Shown: positions 6,463 to 15,863, counted from the first letter of the stretch. The stretch is DNA of 47,787 bases from Actinomycetes bacterium (GCA_030432975.1 JAUILS010000003.1:1-47787), one strand, 5' to 3'. Notes: generated from the sequence alone by a model not told the origin. Program-made: numbers and translations.

Positions 6463-7436
6463 ACGCTGGAGCCGCGGATGTCGGCGGCGGTGAGGGTGAC
6501 CAGGTCGTCGCGGGTCAGCGGTCGCGACAGCTCGACGAGCCGGCGGGCCTGGCGCAGCCGGGATCGCTCGATGGCGTTGCGGACGCTGCGGGCGTTGGAG
6601 AAGTTCGGCCGCTGCTGGCGCAGCGTGAGGTAGGAGTCGAACGCCGCCCGCGCCTCCTCGTCGAAGCGGAAGCTCTCGCCGAGCAGCATCAGGTCGGCGA
6701 TCTGCATCAGCTCCTCGTGGGTGTAGTCCTCGAAGGCGATGTGGTGCGGGACCCGCGACGACAGGCCCGGGTTGGCGCCGAAGAACGTCGCCATCCGGTC
6801 GGGGTAGCCGGCGAAGATCACCACCAGGTCGCCGCGCTCCTTCTCCATCTCGGTCAGCAGGATCTCGATGACCTCCTGGCCGTAGTCGCGCTCGTTCTCC
6901 GGCCGGAAGAGGTAGTAGGCCTCGTCGATGAAGAGCACCCCGCCGGCCGCCTTCGCCAGCGCCTCCTTGGTCTTGGGCGCGGTGTGCCCGATGAACTGGC
7001 CCACCAGGTCGTCGCGGGTGACCGTGTGGACCCGCGGCACCCGGAGGTAGCCCAGCGCGTGCAGCATCTCCGCCATCCGGAGCGCGACGGTCGTCTTGCC
7101 GGTGCCCGGCCCGCCCGTGAAGCTCATGTGCAGGGTCGGCCGCGAGGTCGTCAGCCCGAACTGCCGCCGCGCCCGGTCGACCAGCAGCAGCGAGGCGATC
7201 TCGCGCACCCGCCGCTTCACCGGGGCCAGCCCGACCAGCTCGACGTCGAGCGTGGCCAGCACCTCCTCGACCTTGGCAGCCACCTCGTCGGCGGCCAGGT
7301 CCAGCTCGGCGTCGGGGGGCAAGGTGGGCTCCTCGTCGCCGGCCTCCTCGGGCGTCGGCTGCTCCTGGGCGGAGGTCGTCGGGGCCGCGTCACCCGCCGC
7401 TTGGGCGTCCGGCCGGTAGTAGCCGAAGCCGCTCAT
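6432..7436 (-). CDS. cbbX: RuBisCO activase CbbX (AAA+ ATPase)
   Basis: 334-aa AAA+ motor that pulls on the RuBisCO large-subunit C-terminus to release inhibitory sugar phosphates from form I (red-type) enzyme. It shows Walker A FTGGPGTGKTT, Walker B GGVLFIDEAYYLF, the pore-loop region GQFIGHTAPKTKEAL, and the sensor region RVPHHIAFEDYTHEEL. About 50 N-terminal residues are an acidic Pro/Glu-rich extension before the conserved VEEVLATLDVELVGLAPVKRRVREIA. It is the third gene of cbbL-cbbS-cbbX, 13 bases after cbbS. Its C-terminal EASQMSG is encoded within a 22-bp repeat array. Confidence 0.97.
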   Translation of the reverse strand: MSGFGYYRPDAQAAGDAAPTTSAQEQPTPEEAGDEEPTLPPDAELDLAADEVAAKVEEVLATLDVELVGLAPVKRRVREIASLLLVDRARRQFGLTTSRPTLHMSFTGGPGTGKTTVALRMAEMLHALGYLRVPRVHTVTRDDLVGQFIGHTAPKTKEALAKAAGGVLFIDEAYYLFRPENERDYGQEVIEILLTEMEKERGDLVVIFAGYPDRMATFFGANPGLSSRVPHHIAFEDYTHEELMQIADLMLLGESFRFDEEARAAFDSYLTLRQQRPNFSNARSVRNAIERSRLRQARRLVELSRPLTRDDLVTLTAADIRGSSVFAEASQMSG

Positions 7437-7449
7437 CTCTGCACCCCCG

Positions 7450-7875
7450 TCAGCCCGTGGCGTAGCGGGCGCCGGCCGGCCGCGCGGCGGCGTACGACGT
7501 CACCGCGTAGCGCTGGGTGCGGTCGGAGCCCTCGACCCGGTCGAGCCGGAAGCCCGGCTCCTCGGCCGGCCGCTGCACCAGGAACGACAGCGCGGTGGTC
7601 TGCCGCCCCAGCCGGGCGTCGTACGCCAGGACCCGGACGTAGTGGTGCGGGAACGTCGCGCGGCAGTCGTTGATCTGCGCGAGCACGCCGTCGGGCTCGG
7701 TGAGGTCGAACATCGGCAGCCCCCACATCTCCCAGTAGATGTTGCGCGGGTGCGGGTCGTCGGTGTACTCGATCGACACCGGCCAGCCCTGGTCGAGGGC
7801 GTAGCGCACCTGCGCCGCGATCTCGTCGTCGGTCAGGTCGGGCAGGTAGGAGAAGGCGCCGTGACGAAGCTTCAT
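7450..7875 (-). CDS. cbbS: RuBisCO small subunit
   Basis: 141-aa small subunit of form I RuBisCO. Characteristic features are [24 protein letters not shown] near the N-terminus, [11 protein letters not shown], and AFDYDA-like [24 protein letters not shown]. The C-terminal extension after VQRP (about 40 residues, ending [11 protein letters not shown]) matches the long beta-hairpin tail of red-type small subunits, which line the central pore. The start is preceded by AAGGAC, and the gap to cbbL is 25 bases. Confidence 0.96.
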   Translation of the reverse strand: MKLRHGAFSYLPDLTDDEIAAQVRYALDQGWPVSIEYTDDPHPRNIYWEMWGLPMFDLTEPDGVLAQINDCRATFPHHYVRVLAYDARLGRQTTALSFLVQRPAEEPGFRLDRVEGSDRTQRYAVTSYAAARPAGARYATG

Positions 7876-7900
7876 GGTCGGGTCCTTTCGGGTACGGCGT

Positions 7901-9436
<1,536 letters not shown>

Positions 9437-9437
9437 T

Positions 9438-9496
9438 CAGGCACCATCGAAACTTTGTCGCTGATCCTTAAGTGATCATTGATCTATGCTGGAGGC
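9438..9496. promoter_or_regulatory. AT-rich cbbL/cbbR divergent control region with GATC inverted repeats
   Basis: Between the divergent cbbL and cbbR genes lies an AT-rich island that stands out in very GC-rich DNA: AACTTTGTCGCTGATCCTTA followed by AGTGATCATTGATCTATG. It contains GATC-N7-GATC and ATCATTGAT symmetry. LysR regulators bind such interrupted dyads, so this is the likely CbbR operator and both promoters. Exact T-N11-A sites are not assigned. Confidence 0.5.
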
Positions 9497-10396
9497 ATGG
9501 ACCTCCCGGCAGCGGCCACCTGGGGCCGGCTGCAGACCTTCCTCGCGGTGTACGACGGCGGGTCGGTGCGGGCTGCCTCGGAGGCGCTGCACGTCACTCC
9601 CCCGGCGGTGTCAGCGGGCGTGGCCGCCCTGGAGGAGGCGCTGGCGACGCCGCTGTTCGCGAAGGCCGGCCGGGGCATCGTGCCGACGGAGGCCGGCCAC
9701 ACCTTCGCCGGCTACGCCCGCTCGCTGGTCGGGCTGCTGGGCGAGGCGGCGGGGGCGGTGCGCGACGCCGAGCGCGGGCGGCTGCGGATCGGCGCCATCT
9801 CGACGGTGGCGGAGTTCGTGCTGCCGGAGCTGATGGCGGGGTTCGCGGCCGCCCACCCGGGCGTGGAGCTGTCGCTGTCGGTGGGGCCGCGCGACGAGGT
9901 GTTCGCCCAGGCCGCTCATCACGAGGTCGACGTGGTGGTCGCCGGACGCCCGCCGCGGGGCTCCGGGCTGCGGGTCCGGGCCCGCCGCGCCAGCCGCCTG
10001 GTCGCCGTGGTGGCGCCGGGCTTCGGCATCCGGCCGGAGGACGCCACCTGGCTGCTCACCGGCGTCGGCTCCGGCACCCGTGCGGCCACGCTCGAGCTGC
10101 TCGCCCGGCTGCAGCTGGTGCCGCGCACCCTCACGGTCGGCACGACCGGCGCGGCCGTGGCCTCGGCGCGGGCCGGGCTCGGCGTGACGCTGGTGCACGA
10201 GGTGGCGGCCGCGTCCGGGCTGGCGGCGGGCGACCTGGCCGTCGTACCTCTCACGCACACGCCGCTGGACCGGCCGTGGCACCTGGTGACCGGCCCCGAG
10301 CCGACGGCCGCGGCGCGGATGTTCGTGCGGCACGTCTGCGACCCGGCGCTCGCGGGCGCGGGCGCATTTCACACCCGGGGTCGCCCGCAGGGGTGA
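9497..10396 (+). CDS. cbbR: LysR-family regulator CbbR
   Basis: 299-aa LysR regulator. The N-terminal HTH reads LQTFLAVYDGGSVRAASEALHVTPPAVSAGVAALEEALATPLFAKAGRGIVPTEAG. The periplasmic-binding-like effector domain begins at GRLRIGAISTVAEFVLPELMAGF. It is divergent from cbbLSX, the classical position for CbbR, which senses Calvin-cycle or redox metabolites. Start choice is uncertain: the ATG of MDLPAA at 9497 has GGAGG only one base away, so a TTG at 9479 or a leaderless mRNA is possible. The aldolase gene follows by 53 bases and may be co-transcribed. Confidence 0.88.
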   Translation: MDLPAAATWGRLQTFLAVYDGGSVRAASEALHVTPPAVSAGVAALEEALATPLFAKAGRGIVPTEAGHTFAGYARSLVGLLGEAAGAVRDAERGRLRIGAISTVAEFVLPELMAGFAAAHPGVELSLSVGPRDEVFAQAAHHEVDVVVAGRPPRGSGLRVRARRASRLVAVVAPGFGIRPEDATWLLTGVGSGTRAATLELLARLQLVPRTLTVGTTGAAVASARAGLGVTLVHEVAAASGLAAGDLAVVPLTHTPLDRPWHLVTGPEPTAAARMFVRHVCDPALAGAGAFHTRGRPQG

Positions 10397-10449
10397 GGCC
10401 GGGCCGCCCGGGGGCTCGGATGCTGGCGGTGACGACCCGAGGAGGAGCC

Positions 10450-11451
10450 GTGACCACGATGACGACCCCTGGCAGCACCGCCACCGACCTGCACGCCGTC
10501 GCCCGGCAGATGACCGCGGGCGGCCGCGGCATTCTCGCCGCCGACGAAAGCATCCGCACCATGTCGCAGCGACTCGAGGCGGCCGGCGTGCCGGCGTCGG
10601 AGACGGCGCGCCGCGACTACCGCCAGCTGCTGCTGACCGCCCCCGCCCTGGCCGACTCGGTGAGCGGGATCATCCTGAGCGACGAGACGTTCGGCCAGTC
10701 GCTGACCGACGGGCGGTCCTTCCCTGTCGCCGCGCGAGAGCTCGGGATCCTGCCCGGGATCAAGGTCGACACCGGCACGGTGCCCTGCCCCGGCGTCGAG
10801 GACGCGCTGCTCACTCAGGGGCTCGACGGGCTCGACGACCGGCTGGAGTCCTACGCCGCCCGGGGGGCGGCCTTCGCCAAGTGGCGCGCGGTGATCTCGG
10901 TCGAGACGCTGGTGCCCCAGGTGGCGGAGGCCAACGCGGCCGCGCTGGCGGGGTACGCCGCGGCCTGCCAGCGGCACGGCATCGTGCCGATCGTCGAGCC
11001 GGAGGTGCTCGCGACCGGGTCGCACGACCTGGTCGCGTCGGCGAAGGCGACCCGGATGATCCTGGAGGCGGTGTTCACCGAGCTCGACCGCGCCGGCGTC
11101 GACCTCGGCGGGATCGTGCTCAAGCCGAACTTCGTGACACCCGGGCTGGACAGCCGGCAGGTGTCGGCCCGGACCGTGGCGACGGTGACCTACGATGTCC
11201 TGCGGGCGACGGTGCCCGGCGTGGTGCCGGGGATCGCGTTCCTCTCCGGCGGGCACCCGACGGCCCGGGTGACCGCCGCGCTGACCGAGATGAACCGGAT
11301 CGAGGCGGCCCCCTGGGCGCTGACCTTCTCCTTCGGCCGGGCGCTCGTCAACGACGCCCTGGCGACATGGGAGGGCCGGCCGGCTCATGTGTCGGCCGCC
11401 CAGAAGGCGCTGGTGGCCAACTGTGAGGCCGCCGCTGCGGCGACCCGGTGA
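10450..11451 (+). CDS. fba: Class I fructose-bisphosphate aldolase
   Basis: 333-aa Schiff-base aldolase that makes or cleaves fructose-1,6-bisphosphate, and can act on sedoheptulose bisphosphate in the Calvin cycle. Family motifs are GRGILAADESIRTMSQRL near residue 25, GIILSDETFGQS, GIKVDTGTVPCPG, PIVEPEVLATGSH, and LKPNFVTPG with the catalytic lysine. I use the GTG at 10450 because of AGGAGG just upstream; the ATG at 10459 is an alternative. A metal-independent class I enzyme in a bacterial cbb locus is less usual than the class II CbbA. Confidence 0.95.
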   Translation: MTTMTTPGSTATDLHAVARQMTAGGRGILAADESIRTMSQRLEAAGVPASETARRDYRQLLLTAPALADSVSGIILSDETFGQSLTDGRSFPVAARELGILPGIKVDTGTVPCPGVEDALLTQGLDGLDDRLESYAARGAAFAKWRAVISVETLVPQVAEANAAALAGYAAACQRHGIVPIVEPEVLATGSHDLVASAKATRMILEAVFTELDRAGVDLGGIVLKPNFVTPGLDSRQVSARTVATVTYDVLRATVPGVVPGIAFLSGGHPTARVTAALTEMNRIEAAPWALTFSFGRALVNDALATWEGRPAHVSAAQKALVANCEAAAAATR

Positions 11452-11612
11452 GGGTGCTGGTTTCCTGCTGTTTGGGTCCAAACAACAACATTTCGGGCCT
11501 CCGGGCTGTCGTTTCTGCCCACTGGATCGTTCACACGCCAGCGTGACGCGGTCCGAAAGACGCGATCAGGGGAACGAACGCCGAATCGCGCCCACCGTCC
11601 CCACGCGGCCGA
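11452..11612. promoter_or_regulatory. Intergenic region with palindrome TGTTTGG-GT-CCAAACA
   Basis: This 161-base gap separates convergent genes (aldolase and TetR). It holds a near-perfect 16-bp palindrome at 11469-11484, TGTTTGGGTCCAAACA, and a smaller dyad CACGC-CA-GCGTG near 11532. Local base composition is more AT-rich than the flanks. There is no U-run typical of an intrinsic terminator. It could be a regulator site or a bidirectional hairpin. Confidence 0.4.
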
Positions 11613-12260
11613 CTACTCCCCGAACAGCTCCCGCGACAGCAGCCGCACCAGTCGCCGCCGCCACTCCTCCGCGCTGACTCCGAGCTCCTCGACGGCCAGC
11701 CGATAGGCGTCGCTGGTGACGAGCAGGAAGAACGTGTCGGCCGCCTGCTCACGGGTCAGCCCCCGCCGCAGCCGGTCGCTGCCGATGGCGATCTCGACCA
11801 TCGCCCGCTGGGTCTGCCGGCGCCGCTGGTGGTCCTCGCGGATCAGCGCCCACACGTCCGGCTCGACCGCGGCGGCGTCGCGCATCACCTGCTTGAGCGG
11901 GGCCGTGCGAGCGACGACGTCGACGGCCTGGCGTACGACGGCCGCCAACCGGCGCTGCGGCGTCGACAGCCGCGCCGCCCGGGACGCCCACTCCCGCTCG
12001 AGCAGCGGCACGGCGTCGTCGTCCCCGGCGATGGTCGTGTCCAACAACGCGGCCAGCACCGCCTGCTTGGTGCCGAACGCCTGGTAGACCGTCGCCGGCG
12101 CGACGCCAGCGGCCTCGGCGATCGCGACCACCGTCGTCGCCGGATAGCCCCGCTCGAGGAAGAGCTCCCCCGCGGCCGACACGATGCGGCGGCGGGTGCG
12201 CCGGGCGCGCTCCTCGCGTCGCCGACCGGCCTCCGTGGTGCCCTTGACAGGTTCCGCCAT
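11613..12260 (-). CDS. TetR-family regulator
   Basis: 215-aa repressor. The N-terminal HTH is RRIVSAAGELFLERGYPATTVVAIAEAAGVAPATVYQAFGTKQAVLAALLD; the ligand-binding C-terminal domain has a Rv-type TetR pattern. It is divergent from the cupin gene with a 57-base gap that contains a dyad operator, so it probably represses itself and the cupin gene. The ligand is unknown. Confidence 0.9.
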   Translation of the reverse strand: MAEPVKGTTEAGRRREERARRTRRRIVSAAGELFLERGYPATTVVAIAEAAGVAPATVYQAFGTKQAVLAALLDTTIAGDDDAVPLLEREWASRAARLSTPQRRLAAVVRQAVDVVARTAPLKQVMRDAAAVEPDVWALIREDHQRRRQTQRAMVEIAIGSDRLRRGLTREQAADTFFLLVTSDAYRLAVEELGVSAEEWRRRLVRLLSRELFGE

Positions 12261-12274
12261 CGGTCTCAGAGTAA

Positions 12275-12303
12275 CACTCTATAGAGCATGACTTCATAAA
12301 GTG
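12275..12303. promoter_or_regulatory. Dyad operator between TetR and cupin genes
   Basis: CACTCTATAGAG-CATGA-CTTCATAAAGTG is an imperfect dyad, with 9 of 12 positions symmetric. It is unusually AT-rich, and its left arm contains the perfect palindrome CTCTATAGAG. It lies between divergent TetR and cupin starts, where a TetR dimer would bind. Confidence 0.65.
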
Positions 12304-12317
12304 ACCGGAGCACGCCG

Positions 12318-12662
12318 ATGACGGACGACCCGACCCACACCGACCCCGACAAGTACGCCGTCGTCTTCGAGAACGACCTCGTCCGCGTCCTGGAATACGT
12401 CGACCACCCGGGCGACCGCACCACGCCGCACGCCCACCCCGACAGCGTGATGTACACCCTCAGCAGCTTCCAGCGCCGCCTCCACCCCGAGCAGGGCGAC
12501 AGCCGCGACGTCGCCATCGAGGCGGGCACCGTCGCCTGGCTGCCCGCCCAGCACCACGCGGGCGAGAACATCGGCGAGACCGACACCCACGTGCTGTTCG
12601 TCGAGCTCAAGGGCCGCACGACCGCAGCGCCCTCCGTCACCCCGGGGCCGGTGCTCGACTAG
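12318..12662 (+). CDS. Small cupin-domain protein
   Basis: 114-aa single-domain cupin. The metal-binding motif is recognisable as HPGDRTTPHAHPDSVMYTLS in the first conserved block, with AGTVAWLPAQHHAGENIGETDTHVLFVELKG in the second. The sequence could bind a metal through the PHAHP and HH histidines. GGAG precedes the ATG. It faces the TetR gene across a shared operator, so it is probably the repressor's target. The substrate is unknown. Confidence 0.8.
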   Translation: MTDDPTHTDPDKYAVVFENDLVRVLEYVDHPGDRTTPHAHPDSVMYTLSSFQRRLHPEQGDSRDVAIEAGTVAWLPAQHHAGENIGETDTHVLFVELKGRTTAAPSVTPGPVLD

Positions 12663-12862
12663 TTTGCCCGGCTGGTGGAGCCGCACCAGGACGCCAGCGT
12701 CAGCCGCCTCTTCGTCCACGGCGCGCTCGCCCGGGTCCCCGCGCCTCGCCCTGACACCACAGCCGACCCACAGCAACCCCGCAGCGTGACCTGGGCGCGC
12801 TCATGGGCTGCTGACAGGTGGCGGCACCAGCGTGGGGGCATCGACCGAACCCAGGAGGACCG

Positions 12863-13927
12863 ATGCTCTCCCGCTCCCACACCCTGCGCACGATGACCGC
12901 CGGCGCGCTGCTCGCGACCCCGCTGCTCGCCGTACCCCTGGCCGGCCCGGCCGAGGCAGCCGACTGGCACCCCTATCCGGGGCCGCCGCGGGCGCCCGCC
13001 GCCGCCACCGCCGCCGCCCCGGCCACGATGCTCGAGCCTGCCAGCGCGAGCGAGTCGACGGGGGTCGTGCTGATCGAGACCGAGGTGGAGTACGGCGCGG
13101 GCGAGGCCGCGGGCACCGGTCTGGTGCTGACCAGCAACGGGACCGTGGTCACCAACCACCACGTCGTCGAGGGCAGCACCGGCATCCGGGTGACCGACCC
13201 GAGCACGGGCACGACGTACGACGCGGACCTCGTCGGCTACGACGCCGACGCCGATGTCGCCGTGCTGCAGCTGCAGGGCGCGAGCGGGATGGCCACGGTC
13301 GATACCGACGTCACCACCGAGGTGGGCGAGGACGTCACCGCGGTGGGCAACGCGGGCGGAGCCGGCACCCTCAGCGCCGCCGACGGTGAGGTGACCGCGA
13401 CCGGTGCGGACATCGAGGTCAGCGACGAGCGGGGCGGCTACGCCAGCCTCACCGATCTGATCCAGGTCGACGCCTACGTCATCTCCGGCGACAGCGGTGG
13501 AGCGCTGCTCGACGCCGACGACGAGGTGATCGGCATGAACGTCGCCGCGTCGGCGGGCGGCGGAGCCGTCGAGAGCTATGCGATCCCGATCCGCACCGTG
13601 CTCGGCCTCGCCGACCGGATCGAGGCGGGCGACACCGGCGGCGGCATCGAGCTCGGGTACGACGCCGCGCTGGGCGTGCAGGTCTACCCGTCAGCCACCG
13701 GGCTGAGCATCGCCGGCGTCGTGACCGACGGCGCGGCCGACGAGGCGGGCGTCACCGCGGACGCGACGCTGCTGTCCGTGGACGACGCCGAGGTGAGCAC
13801 CGTCGACGAGCTCGTCGCGGTGCTCGACGAGCACGCGGTCGGCGACACGGTGCGCCTCCGATGGAGCGACGCGTCCGGCGCCGAGCACACCGCCACGGCC
13901 ACGCTCGGACGGGCGCCCGTCGGCTGA
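12863..13927 (+). CDS. Secreted HtrA-like serine protease with PDZ domain
   Basis: 354-aa exported protease. A signal peptide (MLSRSHTLRTMTAGALLATPLLAVPLAGPAEA) is followed by an Ala/Pro linker. The chymotrypsin-like domain keeps the triad: His in GTVVTNHHVVEG, Asp in YDADADVAVLQL, Ser in ISGDSGGALLD. A C-terminal PDZ domain (GVQVYPSATGLSIAGVVTDGAADEAGVTADATLLSVDD) likely binds substrate tails. The start at MLSRS is set by AGGAGG; the ORF track begins 15 codons too early. It stands alone between a cupin gene and a convergent small gene. Confidence 0.92.
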   Translation: MLSRSHTLRTMTAGALLATPLLAVPLAGPAEAADWHPYPGPPRAPAAATAAAPATMLEPASASESTGVVLIETEVEYGAGEAAGTGLVLTSNGTVVTNHHVVEGSTGIRVTDPSTGTTYDADLVGYDADADVAVLQLQGASGMATVDTDVTTEVGEDVTAVGNAGGAGTLSAADGEVTATGADIEVSDERGGYASLTDLIQVDAYVISGDSGGALLDADDEVIGMNVAASAGGGAVESYAIPIRTVLGLADRIEAGDTGGGIELGYDAALGVQVYPSATGLSIAGVVTDGAADEAGVTADATLLSVDDAEVSTVDELVAVLDEHAVGDTVRLRWSDASGAEHTATATLGRAPVG

Positions 13928-13961
13928 ACCCCGGCCCACCGCGCGGCGGGACGGTGGGGCC

Positions 13962-14117
13962 TCAGCCCGTCGGCTGGCCCGCCTGACGCTCCGTCTCGCG
14001 GGCGACCGCCGTCGCAAGGTCCTGGACCAGACGGGTGTGCCACCGCTCGTGGGCGGCCAGGTCGTCGGTCAGGGCGTGGCAGTCGGGGCAGGTGCTGGTG
14101 CGGATGGTGTCGTTCAT
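13962..14117 (-). CDS. 51-aa protein with a C2H2-like zinc-finger motif (missing from ORF track)
   Basis: A 52-codon frame begins MNDTIRTSTCPDCHALTDDL and continues AAHERWHTRLVQDLATAVAR before a TGA. The pattern C-x2-C-x9-H-x3-H (CPDC...HERWH) resembles a single C2H2 zinc finger followed by a helix. GAGGGAG lies upstream of the ATG. It sits 77 bases downstream of the 71-aa gene on the same strand and could be the last gene of that operon. It could be a DNA- or protein-binding microprotein; function is unknown. Confidence 0.6.
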   Translation of the reverse strand: MNDTIRTSTCPDCHALTDDLAAHERWHTRLVQDLATAVARETERQAGQPTG

Positions 14118-14194
14118 GGATCTCAGCTCCCTCACCACCGACGGTACTCCCCGCCGCTCCGCCGGGCCACGGGGCCGGCGACAGGCCGAGGCCG

Positions 14195-14410
14195 TCAGGC
14201 CGGGTCGGCGACCCGCACCTCGAGCAGCTCGGCGCCGAGGTCGCGGAGCGAGCCCAGCACGCCGTGCAGCTGGGCCTGGTCGACGACGGCGACCAGGACG
14301 GTGGTGGCACCGTCGGGGTCGCGCCGCAGGTCGGCGCAGCCGAGCCAGTCGGCCCAGTGGTCGTCGAGGTGGCCGCCGACGCGGATGGCGTACGTCGTCT
14401 CGCCGGTCAT
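14195..14410 (-). CDS. Small conserved-type hypothetical protein
   Basis: 71-aa soluble protein, TYAIRVGGHLDDHWADWLGCADLRRDPDGATTVLVAVVDQAQLHGVLGSLRDLGAELLEVRV. This is a common small actinobacterial family in which a beta-rich first half is followed by an AQLHGVLxxLRDLG helix; it is often next to membrane or regulator genes. The ATG overlaps the stop of the upstream DUF2306 gene (ATGA), so it is translationally coupled. The function is unknown. Confidence 0.85.
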   Translation of the reverse strand: MTGETTYAIRVGGHLDDHWADWLGCADLRRDPDGATTVLVAVVDQAQLHGVLGSLRDLGAELLEVRVADPA

Positions 14411-15093
14411 CGCTGCACCACCAACGCTGCCCGGCGGGAGCGAGAAGCCCGCCCCCCGCGCGCCGGCCGCCGGCCGCGGCCGGGCCGGCGGATGACCAGC
14501 TCGGCGACCGCCAGGTTGAGCAGCCAGCCGATGGCCTTGTAGAGGTCGCCGCGCAGCTCCCCGGTGCCGAAGAAGGCCTGCCCGAAGCCCTCGGTGAACG
14601 CCTGCGTCCCGGCGCCCAGCGCCAGCGCGTAGGCCCGGATCATCCAGGCCCGGTGCGCGGTGATGTCGCGGCGCCGCACCGCGGAGAAGCCGAGCACCAC
14701 GAAGGCCACCATCGCCGACGCGACGAGCAGCCGGACGGCGTACAGCAGCGGGCCGGTGCCCGGGTGGGCGTCGTAGAACAGCGTGAGCCAGAGCGCCGAC
14801 CCGGCGACCGCGAGCCCCGCCACCACCAGCACCCGCCCGGCACGGCGGTGCCAGGTCAGGTGCCGGCGGCGGAAGCGAGGCACCAGCTGGAGGAGCCCCA
14901 GCAGGGCGTAGGTCGCCGAGCCGACGATGTGCAGCACGAGCGCGAGCGGGAGGCCGGTGAACCGCGGGTCGGCGGGGAGGGCCGACGGGCCCCCGGCCAG
15001 CTGGACCAGCCGCAGCGTCCCGACGGTCACCGGGATCGCGCTGAGGGCGGCCAGCGCGACCGGCACCGGCCAGCTCCGCTCGCGGGTGCTCAT
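14407..15093 (-). CDS. DUF2306-like integral membrane protein
   Basis: 228-aa membrane protein with about six hydrophobic segments (for example VALAALSAIPVTVGTLRLV, LALVLHIVGSATYALLGLLQLV, AGRVLVVAGLAVAGSALWLTL, LLVASAMVAFVVLGFSAV). The conserved polar pieces FRRRHLTWHRRAGR and RRDITAHRAWMIRAYAL match the predicted membrane protein family DUF2306, whose histidines suggest heme or proton chemistry. It begins inside the DUF4386 stop codon and ends inside the 71-aa gene start, the middle of a coupled three-gene operon. Confidence 0.8.
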   Translation of the reverse strand: MSTRERSWPVPVALAALSAIPVTVGTLRLVQLAGGPSALPADPRFTGLPLALVLHIVGSATYALLGLLQLVPRFRRRHLTWHRRAGRVLVVAGLAVAGSALWLTLFYDAHPGTGPLLYAVRLLVASAMVAFVVLGFSAVRRRDITAHRAWMIRAYALALGAGTQAFTEGFGQAFFGTGELRGDLYKAIGWLLNLAVAELVIRRPGRGRRPARGGRASRSRRAALVVQR

Positions 15094-15770
15094 CGGACCG
15101 CGGCGGCGTCGAGGCCAGCGGCGACGGGCTCGGTGGCGGCAGTACGCCGCGTGACGAGCCACAGCGAGACGCCGAGGCCGATCATGGCCACGCCGTTGGG
15201 GAAGGCGATCAGCCGGTAGAACGCGTCGGGCATGAACGACAGCGCGGCGCTGACGAGGCCGCCGACGGCGAGCAGCACGCTGGCCCAGCGAGCCACGACA
15301 CCCGCGCGGTAGAGCGCGATCCCGAAGACCAGCCCACCGGCGAGGTAGGCGAAGCCCTGGAGCTGGATGACGGTCGCGAGGGCGCCGACGTCGCCGACCG
15401 GCGACTCGCCCTTGACGACGGCGATCGCGTCGTCGACGTACGCCGGGTTCTCGGCGGCGACGGTCGGCAGGACGAACGAGGCCGCGAAGGTGGTGCCGAG
15501 CATCAAGAGGTAGCCCACGCTGAGCACCAGCCAGCCGACCAGACCGACGACGCCGTTGCGACGGACCTGGCTGAGGTAGAGCCCGGCGACGCCGGCGAGC
15601 GACAGCGCGCACATGGCGACCTTGAGGGTGTCGCGGATCTTGACCTCGGTGGTCTGGATGGAGGCGGCGTCGAAGTGGGGGTGGCCCAGCTGCACGCCGA
15701 TGAAGAGGACGCCGGCCGCCACGGCGGCGACGGCGGAGGCCTGGGTCAGGCCCCGGGTGGTGACGGTCAT
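15090..15770 (-). CDS. DUF4386-like integral membrane protein
   Basis: 226-aa protein with about six transmembrane segments and no catalytic motif visible. Segments such as ASAVAAVAAGVLFIGVQL, VVGLVGWLVLSVGYLLMLGTTFAASFVL and ASVLLAVGGLVSAALSF are typical of DUF4386-type proteins. A second DUF4386 gene occurs at 26635-27423. It leads the operon that continues with DUF2306 and a 71-aa protein. A palindrome and promoter-like box lie just upstream, downstream of a MalT-like LuxR gene. Confidence 0.75.
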   Translation of the reverse strand: MTVTTRGLTQASAVAAVAAGVLFIGVQLGHPHFDAASIQTTEVKIRDTLKVAMCALSLAGVAGLYLSQVRRNGVVGLVGWLVLSVGYLLMLGTTFAASFVLPTVAAENPAYVDDAIAVVKGESPVGDVGALATVIQLQGFAYLAGGLVFGIALYRAGVVARWASVLLAVGGLVSAALSFMPDAFYRLIAFPNGVAMIGLGVSLWLVTRRTAATEPVAAGLDAAAVR

Positions 15771-15819
15771 GTCGGTTCCTTGTCGGTCGTGCCGGACGGG
15801 GTGTCCGGCGATGACTCGG

Positions 15820-15825
15820 ACGCTA
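15820..15825 (-). promoter_or_regulatory. Putative -10 box of the DUF4386 operon
   Basis: The minus strand reads TAGCGT. No good -35 box lies 17 bases further upstream, as expected for an activator-dependent promoter. The same sequence context (GACGCTAGG on the plus strand) recurs upstream of the oxidoreductase gene near 28482. Confidence 0.45.
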
Positions 15826-15844
15826 GGGACCGACCTGGTGACCG

Positions 15845-15863
15845 CACATCACACGATGATGTG
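15845..15863. promoter_or_regulatory. Palindrome CACATCA-N5-TGATGTG, likely LuxR activator site
   Basis: Perfect 7-bp arms around a 5-base centre. If 15820-15825 is the -10 box, the palindrome centre falls near -41, the classical class II activator position. The adjacent upstream gene encodes a LuxR-type regulator, so it is the natural candidate to bind. Confidence 0.6.
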
